This document shows positions 6,710-11,446 of a stretch of 11,446 bases of DNA, one piece after another; position 1 is the first letter of the stretch, and every line of letters starts with the position of its first letter. The stretch comes from Eubacteriales bacterium (lineage in GTDB: Bacteria > Bacillota_A > Clostridia > Lachnospirales > Lachnospiraceae). Both the position numbers and the translations under genes were made by a program. The stretch is from the NCBI GenBank assembly GCA_030527765.1, contig JAUNAE010000091.1:1-11446 (forward strand). Reading direction: 5' to 3'. Below the pieces are notes generated by a model. The model was not told the DNA's origin and ran no database searches. It saw nothing but the letters and a program-made list of their open reading frames with translations.

Positions 6710-7465
6710 TTAAAGCATCTTACTCAGGAAGTCCTTGGTTCTCTGATGCTGTGGATTTCCGATTACTTCTTTCGGATCTCCCTCTTCTACAATGTATCCG
6801 CCATCCATGAAGATCAGGCGGTCACCAACTTCTCTTGCGAATCCCATCTCATGAGTTACTACTACCATAGTCATTCCATCCATTGCGAGCTGACGCATGA
6901 TCTGTAAAACCTCTCCTACCATTTCAGGATCGAGTGCAGAAGTTGCTTCATCGAAAAGAATTACTTCTGGTTCCATTGCAAGTGTTCTTGCAATCGCCAC
7001 ACGCTGTTTCTGACCGCCGGAAAGCTGTGCCGGATAAGAGCCTGCCTTGCTTTCCAGACCAACTCTTCTCAAAAGCTCCATTCCCTTTTTTTCCGCTTCT
7101 TCCTTCGGTACTTTTTTCACCTTACGTGGTCCGATTGTTACGTTGTCGAGAACACTTAAATTTTCAAAGAGATTAAAAAGCTGGAATACCATACCGAATT
7201 TTTCACGATACTCGTCAATCTTCATTCCTTTTCCTAAAATTGACTGACCATGGAAAAGGATATCTCCACCGTTTGGCGTTTCCAGAAGGTTCAGACATCT
7301 CAGCATGGTTGATTTTCCGGAACCGGATGGCCCGATTACTACCACGGCTTCGCCTTTGTGAATCTCAAGATTTACATCCTTTAAAACCTGCAGTTCACCA
7401 AAATTCTTTTTCAGATTTTCGACCCTGATTACTACTTCTTTTGTCTTTTCATTAGTCATGTGCAT
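6710..7465 (-). CDS. ATP-binding subunit of the polar-amino-acid-type ABC importer
   Basis: This 251-residue ABC ATPase of the GlnQ/HisP family powers uptake from the inner face of the membrane. It shows Walker [10 protein letters not shown] (about 44-52), the Q-loop in MVFQLFNLF, signature LSGGQKQR, Walker [15 protein letters not shown] and the switch His in VVTHEM. Walker B reads DEATS where DEPTS is the more usual form; both occur in active enzymes. The reading frame overlaps the permease gene by 14 bases, so the two are translationally coupled. The start at 7465 has AGGAG 5 bases upstream; a second ATG two codons later is an equally valid choice. With one permease gene present, the transporter is expected to be a permease homodimer with two ATPase subunits. 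Confidence 0.95.
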   Translation of the reverse strand: MHMTNEKTKEVVIRVENLKKNFGELQVLKDVNLEIHKGEAVVVIGPSGSGKSTMLRCLNLLETPNGGDILFHGQSILGKGMKIDEYREKFGMVFQLFNLFENLSVLDNVTIGPRKVKKVPKEEAEKKGMELLRRVGLESKAGSYPAQLSGGQKQRVAIARTLAMEPEVILFDEATSALDPEMVGEVLQIMRQLAMDGMTMVVVTHEMGFAREVGDRLIFMDGGYIVEEGDPKEVIGNPQHQRTKDFLSKML

Positions 7466-8105
7466 GAAGTCTCCTTTCCAATACGCCGATTAACTTCTTG
7501 ATCACATAAGTAATTACGAAATAAATTACTGCTACTACGATCAATGGCTCAAATGCAAGGAAGGTATTTGCACGAACTGCATTCGACATATAGGTCAGTT
7601 CGTGAAGTGCAATTACAGATACGATTGATGTATTTTTAATCAAAAGAATGAATTCATTACACAAAGACGGAAGGATATTCTTGATTGCCTGTGGAATGAT
7701 AATATACCAGTTCGCCTCCAGCTTTGACATTCCGATACAGCGAGCTGCTTCCATCTGCCCTTTGTTTACCGCCTGCATACCGGCTCTGGTGTGTTCTGCA
7801 ATATACACAGAGCTGTTTACTGTGAGGGACAGAACTGCAGCCCAAAACTGAGGCAACTGAGTTGCAATTCCGTAATAAACAATAAATACCTGAACCATTA
7901 CCGGTACACCACGGATAAAATTTATGAAGGCATCAATGATCTGACTAACTACCTTGTAATTCTGAACACGAATCATTCCCATGATAATTCCAAGAATTGA
8001 TGCGAAGATCAATGTCCAGAAAGCAAGCTCCAACGTCAGAATCACACCATCGCGATAATAAAACCAATACTTTTCCAGGAAAGCAAAATTCATACCAAAA
8101 ATCAT
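7452..8105 (-). CDS. Permease subunit of the polar-amino-acid-type ABC importer
   Basis: This 217-residue membrane protein belongs to the HisM/GlnP family (HAAP permeases, His/Glu/Gln/Arg/opine group). Hydrophobic segments at about 20-45, 60-80, 85-105, 150-170 and 183-205 fit the five-helix core. The cytoplasmic EAA loop that docks on the ATPase is well conserved: [17 protein letters not shown] followed by [10 protein letters not shown]. It is the only permease gene in the operon, which suggests a homodimer. The family includes transporters for opines and other amino-acid conjugates, in keeping with an Amadori substrate. The start has TGAGGA 6-7 bases upstream. It follows the YjbQ-like gene by 21 bases. 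Confidence 0.95.
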   Translation of the reverse strand: MIFGMNFAFLEKYWFYYRDGVILTLELAFWTLIFASILGIIMGMIRVQNYKVVSQIIDAFINFIRGVPVMVQVFIVYYGIATQLPQFWAAVLSLTVNSSVYIAEHTRAGMQAVNKGQMEAARCIGMSKLEANWYIIIPQAIKNILPSLCNEFILLIKNTSIVSVIALHELTYMSNAVRANTFLAFEPLIVVAVIYFVITYVIKKLIGVLERRLHAHD

Positions 8106-8126
8106 TTTTTATCCTCACTTTCCTGT

Positions 8127-8558
8127 TTATTCTTCGCCCATTACTTCGATAAAGTAGCCTCTTCTCTGAAGACCGTCAAACTCCACAAAGTAAATATTCT
8201 GTTCCCCACCTGTCATCATCTTTCCGTTAATTACAGGGAATATACAGTGATTTCCCGCCAGCATGGATTTCAGATGTCCCGGTGAATTGCCTGAACAGGT
8301 ACCATAGGTCGGAAGCATATGTGTATGCACATACGGATAATCTGTCGGTACCAGACGTTCCAGCTGAAGTTCAATATCTTTTTCTACACACGGAAGTGCT
8401 TCATTAATCATAATTCCAGTTGTTGTATGTTTTGTAATCACTGCAACCATACCGTTTTTGATTCCACTCTCTTCCACTGTTCTCTTTACTTCATCAGTGA
8501 TTAAAATCATGTCGAATTCATGTTTGGATTCGAGCTGTCGTTCATATAATTTAACCAT
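8127..8558 (-). CDS. YjbQ/UPF0047 family protein
   Basis: This 143-residue protein carries the family's conserved points: H44 in KHTTTGIMINE (with N52-E53), H95 in GNSPGHLKSMLAG, and the C-terminal TGGEQNIYFVEFDG with Q120, E126 and D128. The ending DGLQRRG differs from the more usual DGPR-R. The family forms small trimeric beta-rich enzymes with a His-lined site. A weak thiamin-phosphate synthase activity is reported for E. coli YjbQ, but the physiological role is unknown, and I do not infer one here. The ATG directly abuts the TAA of the amidohydrolase gene, and its GGAGGG Shine-Dalgarno lies inside that gene's last codons, so the two are translated together. That suggests they act in one step. 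Confidence 0.88.
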   Translation of the reverse strand: MVKLYERQLESKHEFDMILITDEVKRTVEESGIKNGMVAVITKHTTTGIMINEALPCVEKDIELQLERLVPTDYPYVHTHMLPTYGTCSGNSPGHLKSMLAGNHCIFPVINGKMMTGGEQNIYFVEFDGLQRRGYFIEVMGEE

Positions 8559-9410
8559 TTAGCCCTCCAGTCCGAGGAAACGTTCTGCATTTCCTCCAAT
8601 GATTGCCTCCAGAACCTCCGGACGAAGCGGCAGATTCTTGATACCTGCAAGACTTCTGATGTGACGGAATCTTGGAGTATTGGAACCATACATAACCTTC
8701 TCAGCAAAGCAGTTCTGAAGCCAGTTCAGATCCATATTCACTGAGAATAAATGTGAATAATAGTTCTTTGGTGAATCCATATAAACTGTAGAAGTGTCTG
8801 CATAAACGTTGTCATACTTCATTAGCATCATGATTGTTTCTTCCCACCATGGCCATCCCATATGGGCCAGACAGAAACGCAGATTTGGGAAATCCACTGC
8901 AACATCTTCAAAATTAATCGGTCGTGCATATTTTGAAGGCGTGTTTGGTTCCCAGCTGTATCCTGCATGGAACATGATTGGTTTGTTTCTTTCTTCACAG
9001 ATTTCATAAAGAGGAAGCAAAGAAGGATCATTTGGATACATATGAAGTCTGGAAACATTCAGCTTCAGACCAGAAAGTTTCAGTTCATCAAAAGCACGAA
9101 CCAGTTCTTCTTTTGCATCACTTCTTCTTGGATCCACTCCTGCAAATCCAATAAAATGCTCCGGACTGCTGTCAACGATTTTTTTCATTTCATCATTGCT
9201 GACCATCGGAGGCTGTCCTTCAGAAGAGTAATCTTCTCCAAGAAGAACAACTTTATCGATCTGAGCATCTTTTAACAGGGTCAGTTCAAAATCAAGCGGC
9301 GTAATTCCTGATTTATACACACCAAGCTGTTTTCTTCTTCTCTCGAAATCTTCCCGGTCCTGATTGATCACATCAAATAAAATCGGATGTGCATGAATAT
9401 CAATTACCAT
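8559..9410 (-). CDS. COG2159-type amidohydrolase with substituted metal-ligand Asp
   Basis: This 283-residue TIM-barrel metal-dependent hydrolase/decarboxylase-like protein belongs to the amidohydrolase superfamily (ACMSD-like group). It has the HxH motif in DIHAHP (H6, H8), H148 in MFHAG and H183 in LAHMGWPWWEE. The usual GSDyP motif near the C-terminus, whose Asp is the last metal/catalytic ligand, reads YGSNTP with N244, encoded by AAT. The enzyme may have an altered metal site or be non-hydrolytic. The start at 9410 was preferred over an ATG six codons upstream because AAGGAG sits 7 bases before it and the HxH motif then falls at the usual N-terminal place. Together with the YjbQ-like gene it has no counterpart in the E. 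coli frl or Salmonella fra loci; its substrate here is unknown. Confidence 0.87.
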   Translation of the reverse strand: MVIDIHAHPILFDVINQDREDFERRRKQLGVYKSGITPLDFELTLLKDAQIDKVVLLGEDYSSEGQPPMVSNDEMKKIVDSSPEHFIGFAGVDPRRSDAKEELVRAFDELKLSGLKLNVSRLHMYPNDPSLLPLYEICEERNKPIMFHAGYSWEPNTPSKYARPINFEDVAVDFPNLRFCLAHMGWPWWEETIMMLMKYDNVYADTSTVYMDSPKNYYSHLFSVNMDLNWLQNCFAEKVMYGSNTPRFRHIRSLAGIKNLPLRPEVLEAIIGGNAERFLGLEG

Positions 9411-9470
9411 ATCGTTTCTCCTTTTCATTTGTTTTCTATTAAAAACGGAGCTTCTGTCCGCTTATTCTCA

Positions 9471-10274
9471 TTAAAGATAAGGATCAAATGTACCGATTAC
9501 CTTTGCAGATCTCTTCGCACCCTCATACATGCATTCATCAATCGGCTTATGATCAATCATTCCGGAAATAAATCCTGCAAAATAGGAATCTCCTGCTCCT
9601 ACCGTATTTACTACTTCTTTCACCGGCACGATGTCACCTCTGTAGAATTTTTCACCGTCATATGCAAGGGATCCCTGTTCTCCAAATGTTGCAATCATCA
9701 CCTTTGTTCCAAGGCTGCATGCGTACCGGAGATACTCTTTTCCTTCTTCCATAGTCCCATCAAATGAAACCAGACCACAGTCGATGTTGCTCAGGATATG
9801 CTTTGCATCCGGATCATTTCTTCTGGTACTTAAATCAAAATAAATCTGCACGCCTCTCTTGTGGATTTCCTCCAGACGAGGAATCAGTTTTCCGGTAAAG
9901 TCAGAATGCATAATGTCATGCTGACAGATAAAATCAATCGCTTCTTCTGAGAATTCATAGTTTCCCATGACACCTCTGACTGGATCTCCATGAACACGGT
10001 CATTATTGATCAGATGAAGCGGTACACTAGGTGTTGCTCCTCCCGGAATAATGTCGAGATGAGAGCAGTCAATACCTCTCTTCTGAAAGGCTTCCAGAGA
10101 TGCCTTTCCATATTCATCATCTGAAATTGCCGAAACAACCGAGGATGTCACATCCTGTCTCAGGTCCAGTAAATTAAACAGTACATCTACTCCATTTCCT
10201 GTCACATAATATCGATTATTAAAATCAGGATAGTAATCAATACATACATATCCGGCAGCCGTAAATTTCACCAT
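9471..10274 (-). CDS. PfkB-family sugar kinase, FrlD-like fructosamine 6-kinase
   Basis: This 267-residue ribokinase-type kinase (E. coli FrlD has 261) would phosphorylate the imported fructosyl-amino acid at C6 in the cytoplasm. Similarity to FrlD is visible through the middle: NDRVHGDPVRGVMGNY and SEE near 91-112, where FrlD has NDRVFGDYTEGVM. The PfkB signature NTVGAGDSYFAGF (223-235) carries catalytic base D229 and the anion hole GAGD. The substrate-side glycine motif near residues 25-28 reads TGNG where FrlD has GGNA. It is the first gene of the catabolic operon. The start at 10274 was chosen over an ATG eight codons upstream because AAAGGAG lies 8 bases before it. Specificity (lysine, asparagine or other conjugate) cannot be read from the sequence. 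Confidence 0.9.
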   Translation of the reverse strand: MVKFTAAGYVCIDYYPDFNNRYYVTGNGVDVLFNLLDLRQDVTSSVVSAISDDEYGKASLEAFQKRGIDCSHLDIIPGGATPSVPLHLINNDRVHGDPVRGVMGNYEFSEEAIDFICQHDIMHSDFTGKLIPRLEEIHKRGVQIYFDLSTRRNDPDAKHILSNIDCGLVSFDGTMEEGKEYLRYACSLGTKVMIATFGEQGSLAYDGEKFYRGDIVPVKEVVNTVGAGDSYFAGFISGMIDHKPIDECMYEGAKRSAKVIGTFDPYL

Positions 10275-10301
10275 AATAATTTCTCCTTTCCGATTCATTC
10301 A

Positions 10302-10317
10302 AGACGTTATAGACGTT
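10302..10317. promoter_or_regulatory. Candidate regulator operator before the catabolic operon
   Basis: AGACGTT occurs twice in direct orientation (10302-10308 and 10311-10317). The ten bases ACGTTATAGA (10304-10313) recur exactly before the gntR gene. The near edge is 30 bases before the kinase start and just downstream of the predicted transcription start, a position where a bound GntR/HutC repressor would block transcription. On the coding strand the core reads GTCTATAAC, in the GT-TA-AC style of HutC-type operators. Confidence 0.5.
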
Positions 10318-10334
10318 TTATATATCTAGTACGT

Positions 10335-10363
10335 ATAATATCATCATTCTCTGTTTTTGTAAA
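10335..10363 (-). promoter_or_regulatory. Sigma-A-type promoter of the catabolic operon
   Basis: On the minus strand a -35 box TTTACA (10358-10363) and a -10 box TATTAT (10335-10340) are separated by exactly 17 bases. Each differs from consensus at one position. Transcription should start near 10328, giving a leader of about 54 bases that holds the candidate operator and the Shine-Dalgarno of the kinase gene. Confidence 0.75.
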
Positions 10364-10431
10364 GTGTTAATTTCAAAAAAATTTCAGAGTTCGGTCTTTC
10401 CTTTTTCCGCATACACAGAATCCTTAAACGC

Positions 10432-10489
10432 AAAAAGACAGAGACGTCTGAACAGCAGATCTTGATCTGCCATTCAGACGTCCCTGTCT
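10432..10489 (-). terminator. Strong intrinsic terminator of the gntR gene
   Basis: A hairpin of about 22 bp (10437-10488) is built from GACAG, GACGTCTGAA and GCAGATC and their complements, with a TT loop and small internal loops. On the minus strand it is followed by TTTTT. It begins 24 bases after the regulator's stop codon and separates the regulator from the catabolic operon. On the plus strand no T-run follows, so it acts in one direction. Confidence 0.93.
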
Positions 10490-10512
10490 CGAACACGATA
10501 AGTATTTCATTT

Positions 10513-11238
10513 TTACAAGTTGAACATATAACGACTACCCAGATAATATTGATGTCCAATACACAGAGGTTTCTGATCCTGATTTAAGAACAGAACATTC
10601 ATATAAAACAGCGGTTCATTCAAAGGAACATTCATAACTTTTGCAATATCCGCTGATGCTCTGGCGATTTCAATAGAGCGAGACTGCGTATTTACAAATG
10701 ACTCACCATACATTCTGTTAACCGTATCAAACAAAGAAACATCATTCAGATCCACTGAAAGCAAATCTTTGTATTTTTCGTACGGAAACAGGTGATTTTC
10801 CAGTAAAACCGGAATTCCATCTGCGGTTCGAACACGCTCTATAAATATAAGCAGTGCTCCATCCTCCAGCCCGAAGAACTCTCTCTCATTTTTTCTAGCA
10901 GGTACAATCTGACGCTTCAATACCTTCGCCCCTGCCACCATGCCTTCGTCCCTGCATGAATTTGTAAAGCTTCGAACCCATCCGGCTACTCCGACAATTT
11001 TACGATGAATACGCGGACTTCTGACAAAAGTTCCTTTTCCCTGAATTTTCACCAGATAACCTTCTGTACACAGTTCTTCAATTGCCCGTCGGACTGTGAT
11101 TCTGCTTGCATTGAACTCTTTGATTAATTCCTGTTCGGATGGAATCTGATCTTTTGTTTTATAAGTACCATCCTTAATAGACTTTTTTATGTCCTCCTTG
11201 ATCTGTTGATAAATTGGTACAATCGAGTTTTCTCTCAT
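10513..11238 (-). CDS. GntR-family regulator of HutC/UTRA type, FrlR-like
   Basis: This 241-residue regulator has an N-terminal winged helix-turn-helix (about 5-75): PIYQQIKEDIKKSI, the IPSEQEL turn, SRITVRRAIEEL recognition helix, and the wing GKGTFV. A UTRA ligand-binding domain follows (about 95-235). This is the architecture of FrlR and FraR-type regulators, whose effectors are often a phosphorylated pathway intermediate. The start at 11238 was preferred to an ATG 40 codons upstream because the homology begins there, AAGGGG lies 7 bases before it, and the longer reading would cover the promoter. It is monocistronic, closed by the terminator at 10432-10489. A 10-bp element shared by its own promoter and the catabolic operon suggests autoregulation and control of the operon. 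Repression relieved by a sugar-phosphate intermediate is the likely mode. Confidence 0.9.
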   Translation of the reverse strand: MRENSIVPIYQQIKEDIKKSIKDGTYKTKDQIPSEQELIKEFNASRITVRRAIEELCTEGYLVKIQGKGTFVRSPRIHRKIVGVAGWVRSFTNSCRDEGMVAGAKVLKRQIVPARKNEREFFGLEDGALLIFIERVRTADGIPVLLENHLFPYEKYKDLLSVDLNDVSLFDTVNRMYGESFVNTQSRSIEIARASADIAKVMNVPLNEPLFYMNVLFLNQDQKPLCIGHQYYLGSRYMFNL

Positions 11239-11265
11239 TATTTTCCCCTTTTTATCATTTATTGA

Positions 11266-11282
11266 CACGTTATAGATATCTA
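11266..11282. promoter_or_regulatory. Candidate operator before the gntR gene
   Basis: ACGTTATAGA (11267-11276) is identical to the element before the kinase gene and lies 29 bases before the gntR start, almost the same distance as there. It overlaps the perfect 10-bp palindrome TAGATATCTA (11273-11282). It sits just downstream of the predicted -10 box, consistent with autorepression. Confidence 0.5.
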
Positions 11283-11287
11283 CATAA

Positions 11288-11316
11288 ATGCTATGAGAAA
11301 ATTCTCTAAAAGTCAA
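11288..11316 (-). promoter_or_regulatory. Candidate sigma-A-type promoter of the gntR gene
   Basis: On the minus strand TTGACT (11311-11316) and TAGCAT (11288-11293) are separated by 17 bases. The -35 box matches consensus at five of six positions and the -10 box at four of six, so a moderate promoter is expected. The -35 box lies inside a GTCAACCCC-type repeat that recurs farther upstream. Confidence 0.55.
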
Positions 11317-11420
11317 CCCCAAACTCCCGATTTTATTTCTTTTTCTTTTTAAATCCAAAGCATTGTCAACCCAAAGCGGACAGATGCGTTTCTGGTGTGC
11401 TATCCGTCAAGTGGACAATG
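11311..11420. repeat. Nested repeats, possibly the end of an insertion element
   Basis: GTCAACCCCAAA (11312-11323) recurs as GTCAACCCAAAG (11365-11376), and a related GTCAAGTGGACA occurs at 11406-11417. CATTGTC (11361-11367) and GACAATG (11414-11420) are a perfect inverted pair, with CGGA (11377-11380) and TCCG (11403-11406) as an inner pair. Repeated short motifs of this kind are seen at the ends of some IS21-type elements. No transposase is present in the window, so this is tentative. Confidence 0.3.
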
Positions 11421-11446
11421 AAATATTAAAAAGTTACGTGCTGTCA

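Noticed and set aside
9430..9465. Possible terminator between the kinase and the amidohydrolase (CGGA...TCCG followed by TTTTT on the minus strand)
   Set aside because: The stem is only 4 bp with a 7-base loop, too weak to count as a terminator, although the T-run is real.
11239..11358. 40-codon N-terminal extension of the GntR regulator
   Set aside because: The extension has no family similarity, runs through the predicted promoter and operator, and lacks a good ribosome binding site, whereas the start at 11238 has one.
1..11446. CRISPR arrays, tRNA or rRNA genes, phage genes or defence systems
   Set aside because: No spaced repeats, RNA gene folds or matching protein families were seen on either strand; the window is filled by catabolic genes.

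Overview
The window looks like a chromosomal accessory region of a Gram-positive Firmicute, most likely a gut-type Clostridia/Lachnospiraceae. The grounds are moderate GC, strong AGGAGG-type ribosome binding sites, intrinsic terminators with U-tracts, and protein families typical of that group. The species cannot be named from the sequence alone. Every convincing gene lies on the minus strand, so the order of transcription runs from high to low coordinates.

Layout in order of transcription. (1) 11446-11239: a promoter region with nested repeats that may be the end of an insertion element. (2) 11238-10513: a GntR/HutC-type regulator transcribed alone and closed by a very strong hairpin terminator (10432-10489). 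(3) A second promoter (10335-10363) opens a roughly 10-kb, 12-gene operon: a FrlD-like PfkB kinase, a COG2159 amidohydrolase, a YjbQ/UPF0047 protein, a polar-amino-acid-type ABC importer (permease, ATPase, binding protein), a SIS-domain deglycase, two FrlC-like TIM-barrel epimerases, a second SIS deglycase, a type I-like asparaginase and a HAD phosphatase/mutase. The operon ends in a strong terminator at 180-231. A further hairpin with a U-tract (4656-4694) sits inside the operon after the first deglycase. Positions 1-179 hold no gene I can support firmly.

The genes fit a pathway for fructosyl-amino acids (Amadori products). The ABC importer would bring in the conjugate. The epimerases would interconvert C3 epimers (psicosyl/fructosyl forms), as E. 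coli FrlC does. The kinase would phosphorylate the sugar at C6, and the SIS enzymes would split the product into glucose 6-phosphate and the free amino acid. The asparaginase suggests that fructose-asparagine (or fructosyl-glutamine) is a substrate, deamidated to the aspartate (or glutamate) form, as in the Salmonella fra pathway. Here, however, the enzyme looks cytoplasmic. The amidohydrolase, the YjbQ protein, the duplicated deglycases and the duplicated epimerases go beyond the classic frl and fra loci. The substrate assignment is inference from families and context.

The points most worth a second look are: loss of metal-ligand residues in one epimerase (N187, D251) and in the amidohydrolase (N244); a binding protein with no lipobox and with Asp replaced by Asn at the amine-binding position; the internal terminator; and a shared 10-bp element about 30 bp before the start codons of both transcription units.
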